A stretch of DNA of 64,000 nt from Hydractinia symbiolongicarpus. Lineage: Eukaryota > Cnidaria > Hydrozoa > Anthoathecata > Hydractiniidae. A program made the position numbers and the translations under genes. The notes below the pieces were generated by a model. It worked only from the letters and a program-made list of their open reading frames with translations, made no database searches and had not been told where the DNA came from. This document shows, piece after piece, positions 1-12,870 of this stretch (position 1 is the stretch's first letter; each line of letters opens with the position of its first letter). The stretch is taken from the NCBI RefSeq assembly GCF_029227915.1, contig NC_079888.1, positions 15,793,001 to 15,857,000 on the forward strand. Direction: 5' to 3'.

Positions 1-453
1 TTTTCATCATAACGTATTTTTGGAAATACACGCTTTTAGCTTATCTACAAAATTTTCCGAAAATACCAAAAATGACAGGAAGGTTAAAATACTTAATAGC
101 ACCCCCTGTTTTATATGGTTACAACAAAATAAATGTTTCCAGTTTCACATTGCGCTACTCTGTGTCATCCAATCAAACTTTTTGTTAAATAAAAAAAACT
201 TTTTTACAACGTTGCACAAAATGGTGTTGTAATGTATATCTTCAAAACAAATAAATATTACAAAACAGCTTAAATTTCCATATTATAAATTTGAACGAAA
301 CTTGTGATACAACGAGCTAGCTTACTTAAAAACAATAAGGCCTTTTAACATAAAACCATTTCACCAAAAAAGAATTTGTAGTATAACTCAATGCAACGAA
401 GTCTATTCCATGTGGTAAAGAATTTGCTATAAAAAATCTTTACTATTCTCTAC
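1..453. other. 3' flank of MANF, no gene seen
   Basis: AT-rich sequence downstream of the MANF stop codon, presumably its 3' UTR and flank. The 70-codon open frame at 20-232 has no recognisable similarity and biased AT-rich codons; I do not call it a gene. Confidence 0.6.
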
Positions 454-3400
454 TTATAATTCTACGTGCTGGTTTTTAACTTCTTCGATTTTTTTCACAT
501 AATCAGATTTTTCCACACAGCCGCTACATTTCTCGTCCCAGTCGTTCAAGATCTTTTTTAATTCTTTTACTCGCATCTTCTTTAGGTTGATATTTTTCCA
601 GTCAAGTTCTTTGTCGTATTGTAAGTCACATATTTGCTTGTCTTTTCGTTTTAAATCTTCGCAGATTTTAGGAACACCTTTAAAGTAGGCGAGTGGTTTT
701 GTGATATCTTTTAAAACGTACGTTGCTGAGTCATCAGTACCTCCAACATAATAACACTGGGAAGAAAGAGAACAGAGTTTACAGTAAGTAGACTTTGTAA
801 AAATTAACAACAGCAAAGAAGTGTCAAGGCTTAAAAAGTTCTTAATAAAATCACCATTCTGTAAAATACACGACGACAAAGCCAGCAAAGTTTCCACAAA
901 ATGCATAGCATTTTTTACTTACAAATCTATTTTCTTTGTTCTTTGCTTTGCGACAGGCTTTCTTCAATTTCTCTGTCAAAACATTTTGATCTTTTCTATC
1001 ACTTTCATCTAACGTCTTTTCAAATTTGGTCAAAAACTTTACGCACACTAAATAGAAGATAGATCAGAGGAAATAAATTAAAACATAATACATACGACCT
1101 TAAGTAACTATTATAGGGTCACAAACCCATATTAATATATCCCTACTTCAAATACTTTTTTAATTTATTCAATATTTTGCAAGTTAGCAAATTAAACTAC
1201 CTTCGCCTCAAGGTAAGGTACAAAACGAAGATAAATTATGCAGAAAAACTTTTATATTTTTGTACTTTGAAACAGCAGGGCCACTAAACCATGAAATGTT
1301 TGTCACTTAAAACTTGTATTTATTAAAAGAAACATAAAAACTCACAAAATCTTTATGTCCATGATTTATTAATTTTCAAAATGATGAGAAAAATAATTAC
1401 ATGAGGTACTAGGAAGTTTGTTGCCACACTAGTTAAAATTAAGAGATGCCTTTCCCTTCTACCAACAATGACAGCTAAAGCACTATGGACAGTTAAAAGA
1501 CTTTATAGTGTTAGGGCCTTTTCATATGAGAACCGGGAAACTCGCCTATCGAGTTTCCCGGTAGAGCGGGCTAATATTAACTAGGGTTTATATGTAAATT
1601 TGTCATTTCCCATCCCGGGTTTATATGAAGAAAAATTAGCGGGAAACTAAAAGTGGCGGGTGAATATGTAAGCAAATATGGCTTTCAACAACAGAAAAAA
1701 GAAGATAGCGATACTGTTTATGCTTGAAACAACTTTGTTATCACTATTAATTATTTCTCAATTTTTTTGAAAATTACCATCATTTCTGACCAATTTAAAT
1801 ATTATTCATTAACATCTCCCACACGCTTGAAACAGGATTAAAAGTTAATCTTAGATCAATCTCAATTGTAATTTTAGTGAAACTTGGTGTTTAGAGCATG
1901 TTTCATGGTTTTGTTGTCTTTTATTACAAATACACTATGATACAAAAACAAATAAGGTTACATAAACTTTTTCCGTACTTTGCCACCAGGTTTTTCTGTT
2001 TACATGAACAAATATCCATCCTGTTTGACCAAGATCCCGGCTCACTTGCCCGGGATCTCGGTTGACCGAGATTCCCGTTGTAACCGGGGCGAGATGAATA
2101 TGCACCATATAAACACGATTTCAATTTTCAGCGTTCTTCCGCAAATATCTGAGATCTCGGTCATGCAGGATATCTCGGTGGACCGAGTTTTCCGGTCTCA
2201 TATAAAAAAGGCCCTCAGTTGGAATGTTAATTCCACCTGATCCTCCTACTTGATTAATATTTATAATTTACAGGGAGAAAGTTTCACGTTTTCTGGCCAG
2301 TTTTAATTTTAAGTTCTGCTTTTTTCATCATTCTCTATTCCATAGTTAAAAAATATCCTAATGTCTATCTAATATCCTAATAAAAAATTTACCAATGATT
2401 TCTGATTTAAATTGTTTCTTTAAATTGATTGTATGGTACACATTTACATTTTGTTTCTATTAGAAGGGTTTTCAAAGGGCAGTTCATAAAATAGTGACAC
2501 AGTTTCATTTTCAGGCAAAACAAAAGACACCGCACACGTTTTCAAAGGTTTCTATTTTTCTGTTTAAAAAATACACCACTCCTCCCCATTTAAAAAATAC
2601 GGTTTCCCCCATATTTAAACATTTTGGTCTTCCCATTTAAACAATTTGGTCCCTCCATTTAAGAAAAAGACTGGAAAAATAGGAGATTATGGAAGTGTGC
2701 AGGCTGCAATGTCCCCTTTAACAGCAAAGGGTTGTGTCTTCTGACGACAAAGCTAAGGCTCATTAAGGTAGTAGTAATGCCATGTACGTACACTATCACC
2801 TGGATTGTAAATGTTTAAAAAAACAAACAATTTTGTAGCAAAAAAATTGTAAAGGTTTCAAACACTGAAGTGAATGAATACAGAAAAACGGCATAAACTT
2901 ATCCACGATTTTTAAAACATAACTTTGTTAAATTCATTACATAAGAACATTTATTTTAAATACAAATTGACCTGTCCTCTCAATGTTTCAAATTTTTTAA
3001 ATGGGGGGACCAAATTTTTTAAATATAGGGGACCGTAATTTCAAAATGGGGGGACTGTAATTTTTAAAATGGGGGGACTGTAATTTTTAAATTGGGGGAC
3101 GATATTTTTTAAATATGGGGGACTGTAATTTTTAAATGGGGGGACTGTAATTTTTAAATGGGGTGATGATATTTTTTGAATATGGGAGACTGTACTTTTT
3201 AATATGGGGGGATCGTAATTTTTAAATATGGGGGGATCGTAATTATTAAAAAAACAACAACAAAAAAAACACAGCGCCAGATTATTATAAGTTATTGTGT
3301 AAAACCACTGGTACTACACATCCTAGAGTATTTAAGGCTCATCAAATGGCCCACACAGTGTGGCATCTCCCTCACAAGGGTTGGGTTAACCCAGTAACCC

Positions 3401-3690
3401 AAGATTCACCATCATTGAAACTTGTCTATATAGTTGTCAAACACATTTATCTGTGTAACAGTATTGCAGTGTAGATTTATGTGATTATTTTTGAGCTAGC
3501 TATACAGAATCTTAAGTTTAACCACTGACAGAAGCTGACTAATCAAAAAGTATGTAGAATGTTCAGGTATGTGCGCCTAGACTCCGTTATAAAACAATAC
3601 CTTACCTTCACATTCTCCTTCTTTTAGTCCTTCGCTCTGGTCTAAAGCTATAGTAAATATTACTAGGCATAAAGCTAAGTAAAGTTTCAT
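454..3690 (-). CDS. MANF: MANF/CDNF family neurotrophic factor, 3 exons
   Basis: Exons read on the minus strand: 3606-3690, 923-1047, 454-756 (170 aa). All junctions are GT-AG and keep phase. Exon 1 encodes a signal peptide (MKLYLALCLVIFTIA), so the product enters the ER. The mature chain has the eight cysteines of the family: a CEVC pair at the exon 1/2 junction, ACRKAK, CYYVGGTDDSAT, KICEDL, QICDL and the C-terminal CSGC. The stretch KMRVKELKKILNDW matches the SAP-like C-terminal domain of vertebrate MANF. The protein ends HVEL, a KDEL-type ER retrieval signal (human MANF ends RTDL). MANF is an ER-resident and secreted protein induced by unfolded proteins that binds the chaperone BiP. The single family member here is equally related to MANF and CDNF; MANF is the conventional invertebrate name. 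The open frame running past 756 is intron read-through. Confidence 0.95.
1513..2215. mobile_element. MITE with 32-bp inverted ends in MANF intron 1
   Basis: The left end at 1513-1544 (AGGGCCTTTT then ATATGAGA, CCGG and AAACTCG) recurs inverted at 2184-2215. Inside the left end, 1533-1561 forms a 12-bp perfect stem with a 5-nt loop. A second cluster of CGAG/CCGGG motifs at 2030-2100 makes the interior partly palindromic. No coding capacity is present, and a clear target-site duplication was not found. This is a non-autonomous DNA element of unassigned superfamily. Confidence 0.7.
2575..3248. repeat. Fold-back minisatellite element in MANF intron 1
   Basis: From about 3000 to 3248 a degenerate 22-23 bp unit (about ATGGGGGGACTGTAATTTTT) is repeated roughly eleven times. 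At 2575-2670 the same unit occurs about four times in the opposite orientation (CCCATTTAAA...GGTCCCTCC). The two arms are separated by about 320 bp of unrelated sequence, giving a fold-back structure. Confidence 0.75.
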
Positions 3691-4008
3691 GACTATAACA
3701 GACAAGTAATAATTTTAATATATATCTAGAGTATAATTATTTTTATTTCGTTATGATTCTCCCACAAGGATACCTGCTTCTTGGAAGAGAAATTAAACTA
3801 CTCTAGCTCGACACGGCCGTGCGTAAAATTTATTAAGAAGTTTTGTATGGGGTTTAAACATGTACACGTGTGACCAATGTGTTCGGGGACGCTTCCCTGG
3901 CCCTGTGTGTCGGCATCTCATTGGTTTGGAGACGGCAAGCTTCGTTCGGTTTCCGTGTTATTTGAGCGCATGCGCCATTTTTCTAAACAAGCGGCGAAGG
4001 CTTCAAAA
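3691..4008. promoter_or_regulatory. Shared bidirectional promoter of MANF and SNIP1
   Basis: Only 318 bp separate the two divergent start codons. The interval is less AT-rich than its surroundings. It holds an E-box CACGTG (3865-3870) next to a CCAAT box (3874-3878), a second CCAAT (ATTGG at about 3923), and a GCGCCATTTT element near 3972. The SNIP1 start codon lies inside AAAATGGCGGA, a YY1-type motif often found at housekeeping start sites. No TATA box is obvious in the usual place. That both genes initiate here is inferred from geometry. Confidence 0.6.
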
Positions 4009-7000
4009 ATGGCGGACTCAAGTAGCGAAAGTAGCGACAGTGATAGGAAGATAAGAAGCAAGAAACGGAAAGATAAGCGTAAACCAATAATTTCTAACAA
4101 GAAAACAACAAAACGCAGGTTGGCATACCTTTTCGGTGAAACATCCCAGGTGTTTCCTCCAACTGAAATATAGGCCAGCTAGCTAGCTATGTATAGCTAA
4201 ATAGTTCGCACGTCTATTAAAAACAAACAGAATATGGCTTATTGTGGCTGTTGGTATATCATGTTAGGTTGTTATCTGTGTAGATTTATTTTTCCCACAC
4301 ACAAAAAAAAACTTTCATAATTTAACAACATTTTGTCAGTGTGACGTTTTCAACTTGCCCCACTACAATAAATTTTTTTTCTGAAATCGTGTCTTATGAG
4401 ATTTAGCAGGTTCCATGTGGGTTGTGTAAGCAGTGCTTTTATTTGCGTTATATTTCCAATTTCTAACATGTCTTGTCAGAATAATTCATGCCAAGGGCCA
4501 TAGCCAAATAATCTAAGAGCCTAAGTCCACTATAACTAAACATTGAGAAGTTCAAATTGCATGTACAGAAATGACACACCTAATTACTTATGGGGATGTT
4601 CTGACCTAACTATAGACACTGACCCAACTTCAAATGAAAGACTCACTCGTCTGCAGACAAGACATTGTAAATAGATTGGATGGCCAATCTATTGCTAGGC
4701 TAGGCCCAGCCTTGGACAAATGTACAGTGCAGTCTGAATGTAAGCTTCCACCTCTATACAAACCTTTTTCTGCAAGTCAAAACCCTTTAACATTTTGTTT
4801 ATCATAATTATTTTCACAATCTTTACATCCCATTAGGTATTAACACAAAGTATTACTATTTATTAATCCTAACAAAATTATTGTTATTAAAAGAGTTTTA
4901 CGCATATTTTTTTTATTTTTAGACTTTTTTTAAAACAAATTTTTCTCAACATGTTATTTTATACTTTTTTCATGAAAACATTGCACAAAAAATTATAAAA
5001 AAGTACACAAAACTATTGTTTTGTTTCAAAAACTTGTCCAAATATTATCCTTCTGAACATTTTACTTGTATATTTTTTTAGCAAAACTTCAAAAAATAAC
5101 TTTTGCAGCATAACTTCTTCTTTTGGGTATGAAAGTATTTTCAGCTGGAAAAATTCCCATCAACAGCTGGTTATGTTATAGGGGAATTCTCTGTGAAGAA
5201 GCTGTATTAGTCTTCTACAGTACTGTTTTAATAATTTTCAAGGCACCATATTAACATTATACGGTCCCATTTTAACAGTTTTTACGGAACTCCAGCGCCA
5301 TTAATAACCTTCTACAATCCCAATTTCAAAAGTTTTTTAGCACACTACGGCATCATGTTTGACAGTTCTTTATGAGCTACGAAGCCCTTATATCGTTCTG
5401 CAGGCCTGTTTTAATAGTTTTATTTAAACAATGGCAGCATTCTAATGTTGCAAAAGTTAATTTTTACATTTCTAGTACAGAAGAGTCTTTCAGAAAACAT
5501 ATATCTCTTTTTAAAAATTCCTTTGGGAGCCTTTTTGGATTGGTTTCATGATTACTTACACAAGTTATAGTTATACGAAAATAAATTGTTTTAAAGCGTA
5601 TGCATAAGCTTACATTTGGACTGTACTGTATGTGATAGTTTTAAAATAGGACAATCCCAACTAATGAAAAAAGAATCTCACACCCTTAAAAACCATGTCA
5701 TAGGACAGACCCAACTAATGACAAAGGACTTGCGTACTTTCAAAAAACGTGTCATAAGATGGAATGGGCCCGACTATTGAGAAAGGACTCTTGCACTATC
5801 ACAAATCATGCCATAAGATAGGACAGGCCCAACTATTGACACCCCGGAACAAAACTAAATTGCATCTTAAAGATATAACCAATTCTTTATTCAAGTAACT
5901 TATCAATCACTCTTTTAATTACTTTCATTACTTGATCAGCCAACTTCAACCCTCTATAGTAATTTAGTGTTGTCATCCTCATATGAAAAATATAAAGTCA
6001 CTGTTATCGTTTAGGGTTGTTTTTTTGAACTATGCCACCCTAAAAAAAACGCTTTGTGTGGGCAGTTGTTTCTAAGTCATACATCCCATTTGTAAATGGA
6101 GCACAAAAATCACCTTTTTTAAAGTAGTGATTTATATCTTATGTTGTTGCCCTTATAAATCCAAGTCTAAAAATATGTCTGTCCTCCTTACCTGCTTCTT
6201 GCCAGATAAGAGGCTGGGATTTTTGCCAGGGCTACTAAAAATGTTTGGGGAGTGATAATAGATAAAACTGAATCTTGAAGAAAACATAGGTAACTGCTTT
6301 GTATAATAAAATAAGCTACAAAACTATAATTACCAAATTATTTTGTACTATCATTGCATATTCTATTTATAAATTTTTTGGGTGTTGTGTAGAATTATAA
6401 TCTTGTTAATTTTTAGGTCGTCAGGTGAGGGTAGTTCTGAAGAAGAAATTAAAAAAAGAAAATACAAAAAAAAAGATGCGAAAAAAGAAGACAGACCAAA
6501 AATCAGGAGAGTGTCTTCCTCTGACGATGATGATGATAATTCAACCTTAGCAAGAGAAACGGCTCTTCGTAAACGATTAAAAGAGAACTACAAGGGTAAA
6601 CAAAAGCAAGACAGTTATGAATATTTCGAAGACGAACGTAAATTTAAACATTCTGATACTTCTGATATTGATTATAAAAATAAAAAAGATAAAACCAGTC
6701 CCGATTATAATAAACATAGACACAAAGGGCACCAGAATGATTCAATTTTTGATAATAAAACTCATAGATCCAAAACTGGTTTTAGAAACATTGACGGCAA
6801 CTTCAAAAATGAGAGAGATGATAGAAAGGAAAATAATGAGAGGTATGAAAATGACAAACATTCTAACAAAGAGTTTTCGGAAACAGATCGATCTCGGTCA
6901 CTCAGCAGAGGAGGTGAACGAAGACATGTAAGAGAATGGGATAGAGGAAAACAGGGTTCTCATTCGGCTGATGTAAGACAAAGTGAATCATTTAAAAAGT

Positions 7001-9143
7001 AATCTTTTTTGTCTTATTTAGCTGCTTTTGTTGGTAATTATTTGTAGTAAAGAAAGTGGTTTTCATTTTAAAAATTATTTAAAAAAATAACAAGTATTGT
7101 TATTATCACTGGCATTGATATTTGACCAGTTTGAACTAAAAAAACTTCTTTGTATTATCCAGGTTCACATATTTGCCAGTTTGAACTGAATATCTACAGG
7201 AATATTGAGGAATTTTAGGAAAAATTTGAGATGTACGTTAGTAACCCTCTGTTGATACTGTTATTCTTTCTGTAGGAGTGAAACATCAAATAATAGTAAA
7301 AATGGAACAGCTGTGGCAAAAGAAGAACCAAATTTTAAATTATCTGGAAAATTAACAGAATATACAAATACATATAATGTAAGTTTACACTGTAATGCTT
7401 TGCTTAAACACTGTTCCTGTTCTGAAAAAATGTTCCTCCAAGAAAAGATGTTTTTCAAATCCATGGCCATTTCCAGTTAACTAAGCACTAGGATAAACAT
7501 TCACTTAACATTTAGAGTTTGGCTATAGCCTGTTATTAGCTAATGCACTGAACAAGAATACTCAATAATAATTCACTGTTTTTTTATTGTATATAGCGGG
7601 TTTTTCAAAAGTGTGTTAGAAGACTGAGCATAATCATGTTTTATTCTTATGTGTATTGCCATGATTAATATTTTAAGAATAACATAGTATTATTTTTCCT
7701 TGGTCAATATTCTCACATGTAAAATATTGGGAAATTATTATCAAAAGCAATTTATGAAACTTTTTACGTGTAAGTCCTGCGAAGAACAAATGTTAATTTT
7801 TAAATAAAAACAGCTGAAGGCCTTTGCCTGTAATTCAAATTTCTACTTCATTCCTATTGTTCTTTTTTATCTATAGTATATATATTTTCTTGCAGCTTTA
7901 GATTTTTTTTCTAGGGAGTTGTTATAATGTATAACGAACCTGTAGAAGCAAGAAAGCCAAAAACAAAATGGCGGTTATATCCTTTTAAAGGAGAACAAGC
8001 ACTTAGTAAGATGTTTTGTCATATTCACTATTAAAAAAAGGTAGTAGATTTGCAGTTTTCAATGTTTGATCACATCAGCTGCCTCTTCTTTCTTCACGGG
8101 TTTTAATATGGATTCTTTTGTCAACATTCTCTAACTAGTGTGTTTTAAATTTTACTATGCAAGAAAATTAAACTTGATAAAAGTAAACTTAAAATTGGCA
8201 TATTTTACTCATTTTAAAATAATCAACATATAAGGTGTCAATTATTTTATATTCAATGTAAGTGCACACCAATAACTTTTAGTAGTGATCACAAATGATT
8301 TTTTCAGTGTAGGTTTTTTAATGTTTGTTTTCTTTTTTGATAGCTATGCTTCAACTTCATCGTCAAAGTGCATTTTTGTTAGGACGAGATAGAAAGGTAA
8401 ATTTTGCATCAACAATCTTCTTTTAAATGAAAAATTTTGAAAACGAATCAAAAAGTTTTTTTTTCCACTCATTAAATTACTTTTTGAAAACGCTGTACAA
8501 AGTAAGGATTGATGTTTTTAAGGTTGCAGACGTACCTGTCGATCATCCTTCTTGCTCAAAACAGCACTCAGTGCTGCAGTTTCGTCTGGTTGATTACGAA
8601 AGGCCTGATGGAACAATGGGTAGGCGAGTTAAGTAAGTGGTGTCATATACAAATTACATAGATGTGGTACTTAGCATAGCATGCAATCATAATTACTATA
8701 TAAAATGTAATTTTTTAGACCATACATCATAGACTTAGACTCAAGAAATGGTACATTTGTAAATAATAAAAAAATAGAACCTCGAAGATATGTTGAATTA
8801 TTAGAAAAGGTATGTTGTTAAACCACATTCAGCACACATTATATTTTGTAAGAAACTAATATTAACAGAATATAAAAAGAAAAGTGAATTGATAGATCTC
8901 CTTCAACCATAAGAAACATCTAGTCTGGCCCTAAAATGTATGTTACTTACAAAACATCTGTATAATCTCTCAACATATGTCTAATATTTAGGGACTTTGT
9001 TATATAAGAAACTTGTTATATTTCAGGATGTACTGAAGTTTGGATTCAGTTCTCGAGAATATGTACTGTTACACGAGAAGTCACAAGATGATGAAGAAGC
9101 GTCAGGGACGGACGAGGAGAGTAAAGATTCCAAAGATGATTAA
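4009..9143 (+). CDS. SNIP1: Smad nuclear-interacting protein 1 (SNIP1), FHA-domain protein, 8 exons
   Basis: Exons: 4009-4118, 6417-6998, 7276-7378, 7915-8005, 8344-8396, 8523-8632, 8719-8809, 9027-9143 (418 aa); every junction is GT-AG and in phase. The first ~230 residues are a charged, Ser/Arg/Lys/Asp-rich disordered tail (RRVSSSDDDDDN, DRSRSLSRGGERR) like that of SR-type splicing factors. The C-terminal half follows the family closely: FKLSGKLTEYTNTYNGVVIM, then KWRLYPFKGEQ, then an FHA domain (about 295-385) with LLGRDRK, the phosphothreonine-binding SCSKQHS, and DLDSRNGTFVNNKKIEPRRY, ending in FGFSSREYVLLHEK. SNIP1 acts in the nucleus with the spliceosome and in TGF-beta/NF-kB transcription and miRNA biogenesis. 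The start was chosen as the first ATG with a strong context that opens the acidic/serine tail (MADSSSESSDSD). A polyadenylation signal AATAAA is at 9332. Intron 1 is unusually long (2.3 kb). Confidence 0.95.
5646..5845. repeat. Degenerate ~57-60 bp tandem repeat, about 3.5 copies
   Basis: Within SNIP1 intron 1 a unit of about 57-60 bp, recognised by AGGACA..CCCAACTA.TGA and ending in a GTCATAAG-like string, begins at about 5648, 5702, 5760 and 5820. Copies differ by many substitutions. The rest of this intron (4119-6416) shows nothing I can name. Confidence 0.6.
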
Positions 9144-9816
9144 ACCATAATAGGAATATAATACTATGCGTTTGTAGAGATTTTGTGGCTTTAGTTACCT
9201 CCCAAATTTAAAGAAAAGTAACTTAGTCAATTTTATGATTTTCAAATATACTTTTAATCCAAAAAGTATAATTTTTTATACAAAAAGCCATCAATTTATT
9301 TTTATTTGGTGATTTTTGGAAGTGCTTTTGTAATAAATTTAATGATTTATCATTTTTGTATATACATATGTGAAAGGACTTCAATACTAATATTTTCTGT
9401 CTCAATATAAATTTGTATTTGCTTGCTTCTAAACAATTTGGAGCTTGATACAAGGAAGACTTAGAGGAGGGGTTGAAATTTTGTGGGGTAAAAAGTCATC
9501 AATATATGTGATGGGGGTAGTTTTAATGAAATAATGTTTTAGTGCCTGTATTTATGACCATTGTTTGTCGAAGCTTTTGAAAAGCTTGTAAGTTACACAA
9601 AGACTTACAAATTGAGAAATTAAAACTAACTAGATACTTGGAAAAGAAGTTGAGATATCTGTGTGTGTGGATAAGTTTCGGAATTGAGGCGTCTGTTACT
9701 GTTATAACACTGTTAGTTAAAACGGCGATAAATTCTGTTAACATCTTAAGTTTTTTGTGTGTCTTTTTTCAGATCAGATTGTGTGTGTGACACTTGTATT
9801 TCTGTTGTAGTTAAAC
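9144..9816. other. SNIP1 3' UTR and TMEM209 5' region
   Basis: The stretch holds the presumed SNIP1 3' end (AATAAA at 9332-9337) and, after about 9600, the upstream region of TMEM209. Open frames on the minus strand here (9223-9453, 9523-9744) have no recognisable similarity. No clear core-promoter element was identified. Confidence 0.5.
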
Positions 9817-12783
9817 ATGTCACATACTATAACACGTCAAAGAAGTTTTACATCTCCACCTTACAACGAGCCCACAACGCCATCGAACAGACCAACAAAG
9901 ATAGAACGAATACAGCACTCCATCGTTGGTAGCACAAATGACTTGTTATCAATCAACAGAACATCAAAACAATCGGCAAGATGGTGCCTAATCAATCTAA
10001 TATTAGCACTTCTCTTCTTTTTTGGATTGTAAGTTTTTTTTCATTTTTTAGGGAACAGTTTAAGGCTATAGTTTGCTTAGTTTTCGTCAATATTTTTGTG
10101 AACTCATCTCGCATGTTTGTTGAATAACAGTAACATTGACAACAACAATATTCCTACTGAAAAACAAGAAATTTGAAAAGTTCCAACTTTGCATACTTAG
10201 TTGGTTCAAAAAATTGCACAACAATTTTTTTTCCAATTTTTTTTTTGATCCAAAAACGTGTGACAACCTTTTACTGTTGCGGAATTGAATAAATTGTAAC
10301 CGTTTAATTTCAATCATTTCAGCTTTCAGTTTATGATTACAAGAATGTTTTCCTTGCAACATTCCCTAGTTCAATATGTTGGTAAGAATTATAATTTTTT
10401 TTTTGATTCTTTGTTTATGTTGATTAATTATTATTTTGTTTCTTTTTTGACTTTTTGTCAGCATTTACTTAAACTTAAATTTTCAGATTATTTTTTCACA
10501 TTGATGTTTTCGTGGAATGTATTGACAAATTTGTATTTGTATTGCATACCAACTTTTGCACGACACAATGTTATCTTGAGTCCAAAACAGAAGTCTCTTC
10601 TTGGAATCACCAAAGAAAATGGTAGCTATCTTATTTTTCACTAGAATTTAAATTTAAGATTTCAATTTTGAAAACCTGTTTTCCAAGCTGCCGCTTCAAA
10701 TTTCATTACGTCTGTTTTTAGAGAAACTTTTTTGCGTTCAAGACTTTACTTCAACTCCCTGTCAACAAACCAATCAAGGGTCTTCTAGTCCATCCGCATA
10801 TCCCATGCGACGACAATCTTCACGGGCATCAAGCTCGTCATTGTTAGATTACTCTCCAGGTAAGCCTACACAATTTATGTCTGTTTGTTTGCGTACCCGA
10901 TGAGATGTTGATGCGAATATAAGGTTTAAAAGTGCACTCTTACTTGCTTGACACCTGCTTCAAGTTCTTGGTTGTTGAACTAATTCCGGAATCTGTGTAG
11001 AGTTTCTGTTTATTCCAACTTGTTTTTGGGCGAAAAGTGATTTTTTTACGCCCTACTTTTGTGATTAAATTTAAAATCTGATCTAAAAATATTTTTAGTA
11101 CACAAAACGTCACCAACCCATACTCAGTACTCTCCTGGTCGCAGTCCAAGCTCGCCAAATCGTGGTCAGTACTCTCCCAGCCGTGGTCAATTCTCCCCTG
11201 GTCGTGGTCAGTCATCTCCTGGCCGTGGTCAGTATTCTCCTGGGAGAACTCAGTATAGTCCAGCCCGAGATACTCCACTCATATCAAGGGGAAGTCAACA
11301 ACGCTTTACTCCACTTAGTACTCAGGTCGCTTCTTATTCGCCATACAGAAATGGATCGCCATTAATGGTTGGTATATTTTTGAATTAAGTCTACTTTTGC
11401 TGACGTTAAGAAAACGGATATAAATATTTTGATCGATTTTTTGTCATGATAAGCTCACAAATGAGATCTTTACCTGCCCAGAAGTCCTTGCTCGTGCCTT
11501 TTATCAATTTTAATTTTCTTCAGGTTGGACACACTGCTTCCGTCACCAGTACTCCGTCGCCATTTTTAAACGGTAGTGCTGGTCAAAGTCCACGGTAAAA
11601 CTCGTTATTTTATGCCACTGTTGTTGTCTTGTCACTTGTTAGAAACCAACGTATTGTTTTATTTTCAGCTTTCGAAGTTTCAACACGTCTCCTGGGAGAG
11701 GTAATGTCCAAATGAATTAAATAAACGCCCTAGTAGCCTATAACAAAAGGAGCGCAAAGTACTTGAGAAATAGAAGAAAAAAAATGTACTCTCAAATTTA
11801 ATTAAGGTCGACATGCTGTTAACACGCTAATATAGCGAATAATAATCGTATTCCCTTGACAAATCACGGTTAATCTCTCATGGTAGAAGCTCCATATAGC
11901 AGAAAACTACTTTAGCGAACTTTTTCATATGTTTGTTCCCCCATTTTCTGTTTGTTTAAATTCGGACATCACTTGAAACAATAAAAACTCTTGTTCAACG
12001 AGAGCTTTCCTAAGTAGATTCAATATGTCAATTTTGTTAACCATATCACTTCTCTGTTTACTTTGTAGTGAACAGCAAAGACGACGAATTGTTGGATTAT
12101 CAAGTGCTTGATAAGTACGTGAAAAAAGAAGAAGAGGCTGAATTGCGTAACAGAAGAGGTACACTTCTTATACAGCCTTTTTTTAAAAAAATTTTTGACA
12201 GAGAGAAATACTAGCTTGCCAAGGAAAGGAGTTAATTTGAGATTATGGTCAAACGCGTCAAACCTTAGTCTTGACATGATTAATCTCATACAAAAATTTT
12301 TATCATTGTGCAAACTTTATGTTTTTCTTTTCTTTCAGTTCACTCTAACTCTCCCACTTCATCGTTTTGGAAGTATGGGAAAGCAGCATATAACTTGATA
12401 CCAAACTTTGGTTCCTATCAACTTGCAACAAAGTCGAAATCGTTAAATATGAAAGATGATGATGATGCTGTGGGAAGTCCCTTTAAGAATGATGAGGTAT
12501 GGAACGTTTATTACAGTAGTCCGGTGTTAAGTAATAAGGAGATCACGACTTAATTTTTACTTCCAGAGAAATTTTATCCTGTTTAAATAAAGTGAAATGT
12601 GTTAATACAGATTGCAGATCTGATAATTCCTTAAAATTCATTTTCACAAGCTGAGAAAATTGTTTTTATTTTCCACAAATTTAGGTTTTGAGAAAGCTCG
12701 GTTTGGAGAGAAGTGATGTAGATATATGGATTGAAAACTTCAGAAAGGTTATTCTTTATTTCTTTTTTATTTCTTTTTATTTC

Positions 12784-12870
<87 letters not shown>

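Noticed and set aside
6617-6931. 104-codon open frame MNISKTNVNL
   Set aside because: Out-of-frame shadow of SNIP1 exon 2.
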